Source: Gonocerus acuteangulatus (lineage: Eukaryota; Arthropoda; Insecta; Hemiptera; Coreidae). From it: DNA of 64,000 nt. The stretch covers positions 29,382,148-29,446,147 of the forward strand of contig OX328124.1 of the NCBI GenBank assembly GCA_946811695.1. The letters run 5' to 3'. Positions 24,201 to 35,022 of the stretch are shown here, one piece after another. The notes below the pieces were generated by a model. The model saw only the letters and a program-made list of their open reading frames with translations. It was not told the origin of the DNA and made no database searches. The position numbers and the translations under genes are program-made. Numbering within the stretch: the first letter of the stretch is position 1; each line of letters starts with the position of its first letter.

Positions 24201-24475
24201 GGGGGCGAGGTTAGCTCAGTGGTAGAGCACTTGCTAATGAACTGGAGGACTGAGTTAAAAAACCAGAGTTCGCACTAACGATTTTCGTCTTCTAGTATTG
24301 TCATGGGAGGGTTGGATTTAGGGTCCCAGATTGTCCCTAGGCTTACCCAGCCTTTAATTAATGCGTACCTGCAAAGAGAAAACAGGCGGCCGGAGAATAT
24401 CACTGACCACACAATCTCCCTAGTGCGCCGTATGGTCAAGAATCAAATACCCCTTGTGGCTTGTTACGGGACTGT

Positions 24476-24512
<37 letters not shown>
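24201..24512 (+). mobile_element. tRNA-headed SINE, family A, copy 1
   Basis: The head has a Pol III A box (TTAGCTCAGTGGTAGAGCA, 24211-24229) and a B-box-like AGAGTTCGCACT about 55 bp later, but does not fold as an intact tRNA. The unrelated body runs to CTTGTTACGGGACTG and a 36-nt T run. Body copies recur at 43400-43545 and 59290-59523, with a further head at 57050-57235. It lies 0.65 kb downstream of the ccdc39 stop. Confidence 0.8.
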
Positions 24513-24515
<3 letters not shown>

Positions 24516-24854
24516 GTAAGTCCTGGGTTTACCAGTTGTGTCAGTCTCAATAGATGAACGTTAACCACTGGATCTAATGAAACGTCATCTAAATGGTCCT
24601 CTAGAGTCATGTATGGAGGAGAACACCCCTCCCCCCTACATGAGTGGATTTGTGAGGTCTACCAAATGCCAGCTGTAGTCAGGCAATTGAGGAAAGAGGG
24701 CTTCCTTTCTATTTGTTATTATTATAATGTATTTATATTAATCAATAATTGGATCACAATAAGGCATTTGGAGGTTTACATGAAAATATCAGTTTTGAAA
24801 CAAAATAGTGAATGGAAATGAATAAATTATAATAATTTTACATGAAGAAAATAA

Positions 24855-25600
24855 ATATATTTTCTAAAATATCTCGAAAAAGGTTGGAAAATCGTGGTAA
24901 GTGGAAGGTGACTATTTAAAAGCTAACTAAATTCTCCAGAAAAAAAGGTTCTGAAGTACTTTTCGATGTGGCTATGTCAGCCAGATAATTAAATGCTTAT
25001 TTATTTATTTAATTATAGAGTTCCGTAACTTAGGCAAAAAACTCAAACTTAAAAACAGTCAACTGAAAAATATGTCTAAGTACCAATAAAAAATGAACAA
25101 AAATACAAAAAATAAATAAATGATAAAGAAACGAACAACTGTAACAAAGGAAAGAAAAATATAGAATAAAAAACATAAATATCTATATATACATTCAAAG
25201 GGAATGTATATATAAATTAAATACTTAAAATTTCAGAAATGTTACTTTTGTTCTTTTGAGCTGGTTTTTATCCCTGTTTACCGCAAGATTTAATTTTTAA
25301 TTATATTTAACACTAAAATGAGTATTTTATTAAAACAAGGTTTTACTGGCGTGAGAAACTTATTAGGCATAGTCTTTCCAAGAGGAATGCTGAGAAAGTG
25401 TATGGAGTAATTTCCGCTTAGGATACTGTCAGTTTTCTGGCGTAGCTTCTCTTTGAGATTTCATTGTATATTTTTCAGGAAAGATCAAAATGTTTCAATA
25501 AATGCTTCTATACCTTTACTAATGGCACCAGGGATATGAACGGAAACACGCTAAGATAAGTTCCTGCGAGTCGGATTTTTTTTTTTTTTTTATAAGAAAA
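24855..25600 (+). repeat. Interspersed repeat R, copy 1
   Basis: Starts with AAATATCTCGAAAAAGGTTG and ends with AGTTCCTGCGAGTCGGATTT plus a T run. Similar sequence occurs at 30950-31590 and 49640-50130, and reversed inside the Helitron at 55555-56910, so R is probably Helitron-derived. Confidence 0.65.
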
Positions 25601-26149
25601 CAATGATGCAAAATAGGTTTCAATTTGTTTAAACCTGTTTTTGATCATTTCAAAATAGTTCATTGAGCGACTCTAAAGGGAAACCATTTTGATAATAAAA
25701 CTGCCATTTGGGAAGTAAATAAAATCCAATTATTCATTTTTTATTATTTTTAATGTTTTATAAACTGCACATTAAAAATAACCGTTGTTCCTCACCTGTA
25801 ATATAAGCAATGTATAAAAATCAATCAACGCCAAAAATAATCTTCGGCCACGTGACCGATTACGTTACACCCGCTACTCTTTTGCGTCATCTATGACGCA
25901 AAATTTAGAGACCCCCAGACATCCTCATGGCAAATATCTTTAAACCAATCCATTTTTTAGTTTTCATATCCGCAAATTTGTGATATCAAAGAAAACCCGC
26001 TCGCCCCGGACCTCCATACTTATGATATGACCCCGAATTAATTGTAAGTTGGGTAGGACAAGCTGTTCCTTCCAGTTCAGAACATTCAAGAGATTTCTAC
26101 TTTTCACCCAAACTTCCTATTCGTTTATCACTCTTCCGTTTTATTATAA

Positions 26150-27400
26150 TTGTTATAAATAAGAATGAAGACGTAGCTAAAATAAGTATATTTCAGGAAC
26201 TTGGAAGAGAAAGGGCGAATTTGGAAAATTGAATTTTTTATTTTATTTTATTTTCTGATTCAGAAAGATGCAGGTAACACGAGGCTTCGCCTTGTTTCTC
26301 TGGTTCGCCTTTAGTTCTCTCACAGTTTCAAGTTAAAGCGAATAGCACCATCATCTAAGAAAAGTTCAATGTCGAAGGGCGAATCCCGGGTCATGAGCTC
26401 ACCTCCTAGCATTTTGTTACCCATAAACCACTCGTAAAAATTATATTAAAAACATTCAATTTCAATTGCCTACTTTTTTCAATCAGTTTTATGAATCAGC
26501 ATTCCATAGAGCAAACATTCGCATTTGCTATCCTGAAGCACTTCTAGAACTTTGACTTCGATTTCCCAACACCCGGAATTCGTGATTCCCCTTTTCTCTT
26601 CCAAGGTCCTGATTTGTTGAAGCTGTTGTTTCGACTTTAGAATTCGAGGAATATCAATATTTACATATAATTTTATTATGTAATAGTGAAATAATTTAAT
26701 ATGATAACCACAAAATTTCCATCCTTTGATTACATTTTTTATGATCTAAGCTATTGGAAGATTTGGAGCCAGCAAACAATCGAAGCTTCCTTTCAGTTTC
26801 AAGAAGATATTGTTTTACTGGCCGTTCAGGGGCGAATTATAGGAAATAATTTCGGGGGGGGGGGGGGGGCTGTGAGCATTTGGGGGTATGGAATACCAAC
26901 AATCTAGAAATAGTTACGCAAATAAAACAAAACGCTATGACACCTAACCAAAATTATTTTTTTCTGAACTAAGCGATCTTATTTAATTTATTTTTAAAGT
27001 TTTTTTGACACGTTTTTACCGATTAAATCTAAATTTCAGGGGGGGGGGGTGCTGCAGATCCCCCAGCCTCGCCTTATATACGCTCATGGGCTCGCTTTCA
27101 TACAAAATGTAAAATCATAAGTTGCTATTACTAGTCATTCCAGGGGGTATTTTTCAATATTTGGTGAAAGCAGCAACAGTGAAAAGATATAAAAAGTCCG
27201 ATTCACGGGAAGTGCAACTTCCAAAGCATGTTATGCTATACTTCTCTACTTGCAAAGCAGGGATAAAGGCACGAAGAGTTCGCGCCTTACATTCACGGCC
27301 ATCAGACCTCCTCTCTCAATATTTGAACCAGAAACATTGAGATAGGAGGCTGCTGCTAAAAAACAGATGCATTTTTGAACACATGTTGTTTATTTTTGTT
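26150..27400. other. Intergenic repeats with poly-G tracts
   Basis: An imperfect inverted repeat links 26200-26240 with 26575-26620 (CTTGGAAGAGAAAGGG against its reverse). Two G runs at 26853 and 27039 adjoin related sequence. The open frames at 26701 and 27122 show no family signature. No gene is recognised. Confidence 0.4.
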
Positions 27401-27419
27401 ATCAATTAACCAAAATGTG

Positions 27420-27506
27420 AGCGAAAAGAAGAAATAGTAGTGCACGACATCATGGTCAAGAAGAAACCCTGGCCAAGTACCGTGAAATGGTAGTAATTCA
27501 AGAACA
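27420..27506 (+). other. Putative 5' UTR exon of the 28480 gene
   Basis: Ends at a consensus donor (AACA|GTAAGT at 27507). Joined to the next leader exon it gives a short upstream frame starting ATGGTAGTAATTCAAGAACA. The paralogue at 35726 has a similar leader, AATGGTACAAACAATAGGCC, without the intron. The 5' end is not defined. Confidence 0.4.
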
Positions 27507-27585
27507 GTAAGTTATAATGAATTCTATATCAATGTTCACAATTATATTGCATTTTTATTGGTAATCATATCTTTTGAAATTTGGG

Positions 27586-27860
27586 TTGCCAATTTTTTTT
27601 ATTGTCATCACTGCAAGGGGCAGGGCCGGAGGGAAGGTAGGCCTTCGCCCACAAATCGCCACCAGCCCATGACCAAGCCGTCGCAATAAATAAAATAATT
27701 TAAAAAAAGTAATTATGCGATGTAGGTATTACACATCCATGTATTCATCATCATTTATATCAATAATAATAACGTTAAAGAAAGTATAATTAAACACGGC
27801 TACATGAGGTGGGGATGGGCGAGGGGACCAATAGACCTAGCATGTCCTTGGCTGACTTAA
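27586..27860. repeat. GC-rich interspersed repeat, inverted partner of 61855-62165
   Basis: GGCCGGAGGGAAGGTAGGCC and AATCGCCACCAGCCCATG here match, reverse-complemented, the segment near 62085-62150. The GAGGTGGGGATGGGCGAGGG stretch matches near 61885-61915. Confidence 0.65.
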
Positions 27861-28023
27861 TACATTCTGAATGCTAGGCGACAGCTTCGCTGTGCGTGCA
27901 TCAGTCGCGCGCATAAAGCTAGCGCCTCACACAGGTTACTCAGTTGCTACTTGGGCTCTGTGTGAAGGAGATACCTCACTCCTTGACTGCGTTTATCAGA
28001 AAGTGTTGGCAATATAATATAAT

Positions 28024-28025
<2 letters not shown>

Positions 28026-28076
<51 letters not shown>
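28026..28076. repeat. (TA)n microsatellite
   Basis: Pure TA of about 50 bp, inside the predicted leader intron of the gene at 28480. Confidence 0.95.
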
Positions 28077-28078
<2 letters not shown>

Positions 28079-28278
28079 TTTGATAGTGCGTGCATCAGAC
28101 GCACGCACAGGGTTAGTTAGGGAGGGGGTGAGGAAAGGTTATGGGCTTATGCGCATGCTGAGTGTGCACCCCTGTGAATAGGAAAGAGGGGGTTGAGCGC
28201 CCTTCGGAAATGCACCCTTTGGGTCTCTTCTTTGCACGTTTCCGTTCTTAATACATAGTAATATGAATCTTTTTACAG

Positions 28279-28323
28279 AATAGCTTTCTGGATGGAAGGC
28301 TCAACAAAGAATTGCCGAAAATG
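28279..28323 (+). other. Putative second 5' UTR exon of the 28480 gene
   Basis: Bounded by TTTTACAG and a GTAATT donor. The frame continuing into the main ORF is closed upstream by a TAG at the exon start, so translation most likely begins at ATG 28480. The AATAG...CTGGA...GGAAG...CT pattern is shared with the leader of the 35726 paralogue. Confidence 0.45.
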
Positions 28324-28479
28324 GTAATTTATCTGTAAACTTTTACATTTAATTGTTCAAGTATTGACAATTCTAGCTTCTATTATGAGAACCTCCATCG
28401 ACACTCCCCACCAAGCTCTATTTTTGATACACCTTATTGGTTTCTTATTCTTACAGAATTTGATCCGAATGCGGAGGGG

Positions 28480-28953
28480 ATGTCAAGCGGCGAGAAGAGG
28501 TCTTGTAAACTCCATCCGGAAAAGCCACAGGAGAAAGACACAGGGAGAAATGACAGACAGGAAGTGGTCGCACCACCACCACCCGTGCAGTGCGCAGACT
28601 GCGCTCCCTGGCAGCGGTACATGTTGTACCTCCTTCCTGCACTCTTCTTCATACCTTGGGCGATAAACAAGATCAGATGCACGCCCAAGTGCTGTCCACC
28701 AATCGTCTGTTGCCCACCTCAGCCACCTCCACAACCAAAGCCGTACACATGCTGTCCGCATCAGCCCGCTATGGCCCTCAAGAATCCCTGTCCACCGAAG
28801 AAAACAACACCCGATGAAGAAAAATGTATCGGAAAAAACAAGAAAGCATGTAAAGAGGAAGTTAAAAATCCACCAAAGAAAGATAAAATTAAGGAAGAAG
28901 AAAGAGAAAAGAAAGCATCCAAGGATCAAAAAGAAGAAGATGATGACTGTTAA
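28480..28953 (+). CDS. Small Cys/Pro-rich single-pass membrane protein, member A of an unrecognised two-gene family
   Basis: 157 residues. I do not recognise the family. Residues 1-35 are polar and end in four Pro. Then come C38-x2-C41-x-P-W-Q45 and a hydrophobic stretch at about 47-62 (YMLYLLPALFFIPWAI), long enough for one membrane pass. It is followed by KIRCTPKCC and a Cys/Pro-rich region (CCPP, CPPKK motifs) to about 107. The tail, 112-157, is Lys/Glu-rich and ends in Cys. Residues 36-71 align without gaps to residues 13-48 of the gene at 35726, 14 of 34 positions from C38 to C71 being identical. The last exon starts at 28457 (TTCTTACAG). The ATG is the first Met after the in-frame TAG upstream. 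AATAAA lies 26 nt after the stop. The function is unknown. Confidence 0.75.
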   Translation: MSSGEKRSCKLHPEKPQEKDTGRNDRQEVVAPPPPVQCADCAPWQRYMLYLLPALFFIPWAINKIRCTPKCCPPIVCCPPQPPPQPKPYTCCPHQPAMALKNPCPPKKTTPDEEKCIGKNKKACKEEVKNPPKKDKIKEEEREKKASKDQKEEDDDC

Positions 28954-28978
28954 ACAATTTTAAGCTCAATATATGGTC

Positions 28979-28984
28979 AATAAA
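28979..28984 (+). promoter_or_regulatory. Polyadenylation signal AATAAA for the 28480 gene
   Basis: First AATAAA after the stop; the Merlin element inserted 35 bp further on, so the transcript probably ends before it. Confidence 0.6.
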
Positions 28985-29018
28985 ACAAAAAATAATTTAA
29001 AAATGTCTTTTTTATTTG

Positions 29019-29540
29019 GGGTCTTGTTTAGGCCCGCCAGTGATTTTATAATGATATTTAGTAACAGTTACTATGTAATTTGATACCATCGATACAGAAA
29101 TAAAAACACATGTTTAAATACTATTTAATTTAGTATTGTTTGTGTATTTGCGGTTATAAAAGTATTAAACTATGAATATTTTTTATGTTTACGATTTATG
29201 CAAAGAAGAGCAACGAGCCAGGATTTTCTTTGTCGAAAGAGGAATTCTACCCAAGGAAAGATATTGTAAAAAAGGCCATTCTTGGCTATTTATGTGAGTA
29301 CATGTGGAGGCAGAGAAACTCAAATGAAGATGTTTTTGATAAAATCCTTAAGGACATAGTAGAATTTTGGCCTCCAGATGTACTTGGAGGAACTGATTAA
29401 AAGTATGATAATGTTTTTGGTTATGTGTAAAAAGTTTTTATTAAATAAATCATATGTTCCTTTAACCCATATTTTTTTATTTATCAATAAGTAACTGTTA
29501 CTAGATAAAATCACTGGCGGGCCTGTTCTAAACAAGACCC
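29019..29540 (+). mobile_element. Merlin-type (IS1016-like) DNA transposon, internally deleted
   Basis: Ends are inverted repeats: GGGTCTTGTTTAG then GGCCCGCCAGTGATTTTAT on the left; the right matches, with a 4-bp insertion, over about 50 bp. An exact 8-bp duplication TTTATTTG flanks it (29011-29018, 29541-29548). GGG termini and 8-bp duplications are Merlin features, and the internal frame resembles the Merlin C-terminus. At 522 bp it is a deleted copy. Confidence 0.75.
29185..29400 (+). pseudogene. C-terminal remnant of a Merlin/ISXO2-type transposase
   Basis: The frame ends in GYLCEYMWRQRNSNEDVFDK and ILKDIVEFWPP. A YLxEyxWRxR ... lFxxxLxxI pattern closes transposases of the IS1016/ISXO2 class as I recall them. 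The DDE catalytic part is absent. It lies wholly within the 522-bp TIR element, so it is not a host gene. Confidence 0.6.
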
Positions 29541-29596
29541 TTTATTTGCACCAAATAAGCGGATTTTGCTGGTTAACGAACTAGACTATTCGTTAA

Positions 29597-29999
29597 GGTA
29601 CGTTTCCATTCTGACAAATCCCTGGCACATGTCGCACGACATGTGCCCGGGACTTGTCGCACAGTTTTGTTTCCAATTCTCTACGACATGTCGCGGAGGT
29701 ATTTGATGCAAGAATGAGGTTTAACATATGTTATTCATATGTGAAGATTAGACACTATTAGGGTTAGGTTCTGTGGACACTAGACAGGGTTGTATTTGTA
29801 AACGGTCTTTTGCACTTGCGCGTGTTCCGGGCTGTTTCCGTTACCCTAGGAACAAATCACGGGCACGTGTTTTGTTGCTCGGTCGTGTGGCACATTTTCG
29901 TCCCAGGCACATGTGCCGCGACTTGTTACTAATGGTTTCTATTCTGCGATTTGTGCCCAGCACGTCGCAGAGCAGATTTGTAGTAATGGAAACGGGGCT
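29597..29999. mobile_element. MITE (GTTTCCATT termini) inserted in a Helitron-type repeat
   Basis: Left end TTAAGGTACGTTTCCATT; right end, reverse-complemented, CTAAAGCCCCGTTTCCATT. The interior repeats CACATGTCGC-type words in both orientations. Flanks 29570-29592 and 30004-30045 together recreate a segment that is continuous at 56300-56370 (TGCTGGTTAAYGAACT...GTGCCAAATGTCATCAAAA), with about 15 bp lost. Superfamily is unassigned; TTAA/TTAG flanks hint at piggyBac-type targeting. Confidence 0.6.
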
Positions 30000-30091
30000 T
30001 TAGAGACAAAATATTTTTGTGCCAAATGTCATCAAAAGCGGGCGATTATTGATTACAAATGACTTTTTGAGACATGTCTTGTTCTGCCATC

Positions 30092-30385
30092 TCAACAGAG
30101 TCTTGTTGAGCGGAGTCGTCCACATTTTATAAATCTAACAATATTCATTCTCCCAAAAAAGAGTGGCAAACTCTTGGATGATCCTGCGTCTCCAGTTCTC
30201 ATTATCAAGAACATTTTCGTATCGTAAGATCCTCCTTTCGAAAAATAGTCTCGGTTTGTTCTCGTCCATGCTTCTGTTCCATAAAAAATGACTAGCCTGC
30301 GCAGGGTTTTATAAAGCGGGCCCTTTTCAAAACCCCAGTTGGAATTCGCAGATTTCCCCCTCGCCAATTTTCGAGGACCGTGCAA
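30092..30385 (-). pseudogene. LINE reverse transcriptase C-terminal fragment
   Basis: The minus-strand frame contains LYKTLRRLVIFYGTEAWTRT and later NIVRFIKCGRLRSTRL, the LYKTLIRPVLxYGSExWT ... IxRxIKxxRLRWLGH pattern that ends many RTE/CR1-like reverse transcriptases. The start is not an element boundary. It differs from the LINE at 9201-14448. Confidence 0.7.
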
Positions 30386-30949
30386 ATATGTATCATTTTA
30401 TTAAATGATTTTTTAAAGATAAACTCATATGTTTCATTAGATAATAGGAATTAGTTATATTATGTTGGTGGATTAGCTTTTGCTGCAACAAGAATGGGTC
30501 AGCGAGGAGCGCAGTGGTGTTTACAAGGCAGGCGACCAGTGAAATCAAGATAATGAAGCAGTGAATAGAAGGTTAGCATTTTAACATTAGTAATAAATTA
30601 GGGGCCCAAATAATTCGGTAAGCATTGAAAGTCCATGGTAAATTTGGTTGTCCGTGGTCGAGGAAAAGGTCATTTCTGTACGTGTGCAATGTCGCAGATT
30701 TCATGGAGTGGAGGAGAGGTCAGGGCTCAACTCACGACTCTCAGAGGGTTTAATATATTAAATTAACTTAGGGTTTTCATTGGAAGTTTGATTTGTGGGT
30801 ATGTTTTCGACGTAGTTTATGTTAAACGTTATCGGACGTTATGTTTCGTAGCTAAAGTTGGCTTGACAGGCTGCACGATCACAAAAATCGTAGAGCCTAC
30901 ATTTTTGCATTAATAGGCTTAGAGGTATATATTTTTAAAGATTTTCTAA

Positions 30950-31590
30950 CGTAGGTAAACGAAGCAGCCCATTTTTACGGCGATATCTGCAACCGTTTTT
31001 GGTTTGGGTATTCTGAAATGGATTCAGATGAAAATTGTTCCAGACGTTTGGCATTCATCCAAACTAGATATTTAAATTTCGGTTAGGTTAAGGAAGTATG
31101 AGAAGAAGTTTCTTAAATATCTCGAAAACGGTTGGGAAATCGTGATGAGTAGAAGGAAACCATTCGAAAGCTTACTAAATTTCCTAAAAAAACGTTTCTC
31201 TAGCAATTTTGAGAACCTACGATGGGACGATCTCAATCGGAGAAAAAGTGCTTAAAACTTCAATAATTGTTGAATTCGTTGCTTCCAACGGCTCTTGATT
31301 TTAGCAGTAAAACAAGATATTTAAAATTAAAAACAATTTTTGGTTGTTTGTCGAAGAGCTTTCCAAATAAGAAGAGACAGATTAAGTAATTTCCCCTACT
31401 GTAGGATTTCTGTGTACAATGGCGCCTGAAATCTGATTTTACTTCAAGATTTCATTGGAGTAGTTGTTTAAATTTGTCACAAGATATTAACTATATCCAT
31501 TCCAAGCTTTCAAAATGAAACTAAAGATAAGGTCATGAAAACGCGCTAAGGTGATGCAGTTCCTGCAAATTGTACTTTTTATTAGTTTAC
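30950..31590 (+). repeat. Interspersed repeat R, copy 2
   Basis: Contains AAATATCTCGAAAACGGTTG and, at the end, GATGCAGTTCCTGCAAATTG. About 250 bp of the left part matches, inverted, 55800-56080 within a complete Helitron. Confidence 0.7.
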
Positions 31591-31747
31591 CACTTTAATA
31601 TAAACTTGTACCACCAGCTAAAATTATATTTACTGAATGTCTTATTTGCCTCTTTGTAGTCAAATCTTTTATTAGCATCAATTATGAATATCGCATTTAA
31701 AAATTATTGTTTTCTGTGATTAATAACCCTTGTCTCTTAGACATTAA

Positions 31748-31750
<3 letters not shown>

Positions 31751-31811
<61 letters not shown>
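31751..31811. repeat. (TA)n microsatellite at Helitron 5' end
   Basis: Expansion of the TATATATA sequence that normally follows the Helitron 5' TC. Confidence 0.95.
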
Positions 31812-31814
<3 letters not shown>

Positions 31815-32127
31815 CACGTGTCTGTCTGTATGTTTGTTCCTTACATAAATCCACACCGTTTGACCAATTTTGACCAAACTTGGCACACGGGTAGATCTTG
31901 ATCGGGGCAGTGTCGTAGGCTACGTCAAAAACGTCTACCACCTGTCTGTCTGTATGTTTGTTTCTTATAAAAAGCCATACCGTTTGACCGATTTTCATCA
32001 AACTTGGCACACAGGTAGATTTTGATACGGAGAGTGTCATAGACTGGGTCCAAAACGTCTACAATCAGTCTGTATGTTTAATAGTTATACAAACCCACAC
32101 TGTTTGACCAAACTTGGCACAGAGGTA
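31812..32127 (+). repeat. Helitron internal minisatellite, about 120-bp units
   Basis: Units start at GTCTGTCTGTATGTTTGTT-like words near 31818, 31942 and 32067, each with CACACCGTTTGACCAATTTT-type and ACTTGGCACA segments. The third unit is cut by the Tc1 insertion and resumes at 33740 (GTCTTGATTCGGGGAATGTC). Confidence 0.85.
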
Positions 32128-33737
32128 CAGTAGGCAAAAAAAGTATTTGCACACCAATATTATTTTGGGTTTTCGGGAAAATATGGGTACATTTTAATTT
32201 TTTTATGTACACCTTCAAAAAGGAACATAAAATAAATTGAATAACATACAATTTAAAAAAAAAATATATATATATAGCACATTGCTATAATTATTTTTTA
32301 CAATTTGTACTGCAAAAAAAGTATTTGCACACATCTCTAAGATGTGTTATGGGATTTTAAATTCAGCCTTTGATCAGAGTTCTAGGTCTTATTGCTAATC
32401 CCCTCTTTACTTTAGAAGTTCCTTCAGTATAGCTAGTGATTTACTCTTGTCCACATATAATGGCTCCTAAGAAAAATGAGTTATCAATGGAAGTTAGGGG
32501 ACGAGTAGTGGCACTTCACGAATGCGGAAAAAGTTATCGGGAAATTGGGAGGCAGTTGAATTTAGTGTTTTCCACAGTCCGGTATATTGTGAAAAAAAAT
32601 TATGAACTTGGAACAACTGAAAATAGGGCCTGATCAGGTCGTCCACGAGTTCTCACAGTAAGCGAGAGACGAAAAATTGTTAAAAATGCCCTAAAAAATC
32701 CTACAGTGAGTGCCCAAAATTTGGCGAATGACATTGCGACATGTTCAGGGAAACAGGTCACAGCACAGACAGTAGGGAATGTTCTCCACGATGCTGCCCT
32801 ACGAGGTAGGCGAAGATTAAAGAAGCCATTGATCAGTGAAATTAACCGAAAGAAAATACTAGAATTCGCACAACAATACAAAGATAAACCACTAGACTTT
32901 TGAAAGCAGGTTATTTTCCTCTGATGAGAGTAAGTTTGATGTTTTCAAACCAGCAAGTGTTACCACTATATGGCAAAGAAAAAATACAGCTTTTAAAAAA
33001 CAAAATATTTTAAGTACGGTTAAGCATGGTGGAGATAATATAATGGTTTGGGGCTGTATGGCTCACAATGGGCCTGGTAATTTGCATGTGATTGAAGGTA
33101 CGATGACAGCCCCGGTCTATGTGGATGTGTTAAGGGGTAACCTGGGTGCGAGTGCTGCAAAATTAGGGCTTCAAGATACCTTTTACTTCCAGCAAGATAA
33201 TGATCCCAAACATACAGCTAATATTACAAAAGAATGGCTCCTCTACAATGCCTGTAGACGGCTGATCACACCACATCAGTCACCGGACCTCAATCCTATA
33301 GAGAACCTGTGGCATATTTTGGACAGAAAAGTGCGTCAGACATCAATAAAAGGCAAGGAACACTTGAGGCAGGTAATTTTAGAGTCCTGGAATAATTTAT
33401 CAGTGTATTTCACACAAAAACTTGTAGAATCTATGCCTAGACGTTTGGAAGCTCTTATATGTGCCAATGGTATGCACACGAAATATTAAAACAAAAAAAT
33501 GAAATAAATATGTACATATATATCATAAGAATCAAAGTGTGCAAATACTTTTTTTGCAGTAAAAAATGGTAAAATTTATTATAACAATTTCCCATGTACT
33601 TTTTTTAAATAAATGTTTGTGCTGTTCTATGTTTTTTAGTTTTATCTTTTGTAATTTACATTAAAAAAATTAAAATGTACCCATACTTTACAGTACAACA
33701 AAAAACGTAGGTGTGCAAATACTTTTTTTGCCTACTG
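32128..33737 (+). mobile_element. Tc1-like DNA transposon with IR/DR ends, nearly intact
   Basis: Outer TIRs of 28 bp are identical (CAGTAGGCAAAAAAAGTATT then TGCACACC), flanked by TA (32126-32127, 33738-33739). A second, inner copy lies at each end: ACTGCAAAAAAAGTATTTGC at 32309 and its reverse complement at 33537-33560. This double-repeat (IR/DR) layout is known from Sleeping Beauty and similar Tc1-like elements. It contains one transposase frame with few lesions and has inserted into the Helitron minisatellite. Confidence 0.92.
32460..33489 (+). pseudogene. Tc1-like DD34E transposase with two stops and one frameshift
   Basis: Starts MAPKKNELSMEVRGRVVAL with a paired-type helix-turn-helix, the GRPR hook (SGRPRVLT) and a second DNA-binding domain. 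The catalytic residues are all still encoded: D in SDESKFD, D in QQDNDPKHT and, 34 residues on, E in SPDLNPIENLW. Lesions are TGA at 32631 (likely ancestral Arg/Gly position), TGA at 32901 (likely Trp) and a +1 shift near 32918. The frame then reads cleanly to TAA at 33487. Transposases of this class are about 340 residues, as here. Confidence 0.9.
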
Positions 33738-34213
33738 TAGGTCTTGATTCGGGGAATGTCATAGACTAGGTCAACATCGTCTAGGACTCACACTTCGGAG
33801 GTCACGGGATCGAAACTGTGAACCCGAACAGTTAGAGATTTGTGTTATTATATTTTAACCCATTTTGTCCCAAAGTTGCTTAAACGCAACATTATTTTCA
33901 CGATTTTTTTTCTCGTGCAAATAAATATTTTAATTTAGTTTGAATAGTTTTTTCTAACAAGGCAACTCCTTAAAGAAAAGGAAAAAAATTCTAAAGCCCA
34001 AATAAAATATTTACTTTTTTTTTTTTAATATTACTAGAAATACGATATATTATTCTTCAGTTTAATAATCCATGTATTTATTGGTTTCATGACTAGAAAA
34101 AGGTGCTAATGACCTCAGCAGTAGATGCACCAAAAGAAAAGGAAAAAAAAAATTACTAGAAATATTGTACTGTGAAGTGTGTTAGAAATTTTTCCAAAAC
34201 ATTTATGCATTTA

Positions 34214-34983
34214 CTAGCTGTTACCCGGCGTGCCATGCTACACCTACTTTCTGCATATAGAAAAGCCTAAATAAATTAGAAACCAAATAAGTATTATTAA
34301 AATCTAATAACACGAATCTGTAACTGTTTCGAACCCGTGACCTCTCAACTGTAAGTCCTAGACGGCTTTGACATAACCTATAACTCCCCCCGTATCAAGA
34401 CATACATGTATGCCAAGTTTGGTAAAAATAGGTCTTGTTTATAAAAAGAAACAACAACATACAGACAGTAGCTGGTAGACGTTTTTGACCTGGCCTATGA
34501 CAATCCCCTGATCAAGACCAACCTGTGTGCCCAGTTTGATCAAAATCCGTCAAACGGTGTGGGTCTGTATAAAGAACAAACATACTGACAGACAGCTGGT
34601 AGACGTTTTTGACTTAGCCTACGACTCTCCCCAGATTAAGATCTACATGTGTACCGAGTTCAGTCAAAATCCGACGACCGGTGTGGAGTTGTATAAGGGA
34701 CAAACATACAGACAGACAGCTGGTAGACGTTTTTGACTTAGCCTTCGACTCTCCCCAGATTAAGATCTACATGTGTACCGAGTTTAGTCAAAATCGGATG
34801 AACGGTATGGATTTGTATAAGGGACAAACATACAGACAGACAGCTGGTAGATTTTTTTGACCTAGCCTAGGAGATTTCTCGTATCAAGACCTACCATTAT
34901 TCCAAGTTTGGTCAAAAACGGTCAAACGGTGTGGATTTGTATAAGGAACAAACAAACAGACACGTGATTTTTATATATATAGA
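34214..34983 (-). mobile_element. Nonautonomous Helitron, minus orientation, nested in the TTAA element
   Basis: The 3' end at 34214 reads, on the minus strand, GGCACGCCGGGTAACAGCTAG; the 5' end at 34983 reads TCTATATATATAAAAATC. It lies between A (34213) and T (34984). It is the same family as 31748-35381 and carries five 120-bp minisatellite units. At 770 bp it looks complete and uninterrupted. Confidence 0.85.
34370..34960 (-). repeat. Helitron internal minisatellite, five units of about 120 bp
   Basis: CAGCTGGTAGACGTTTTTGA recurs at about 120-bp spacing (34590, 34720 and related forms at 34465 and 34840). The open frame at 34527-34736 is a by-product of the repeats. Confidence 0.85.
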
Positions 34984-34988
34984 TTAAA

Positions 34989-35022
<34 letters not shown>

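Noticed and set aside
24201..24280. Possible functional tRNA gene
   Set aside because: A box and B-box-like sequence are present, but the arms do not pair and a SINE body follows; body copies recur in the window.
29185..29400. 71-codon host gene
   Set aside because: It lies inside a TIR element with 8-bp duplications and resembles a transposase C-terminus.
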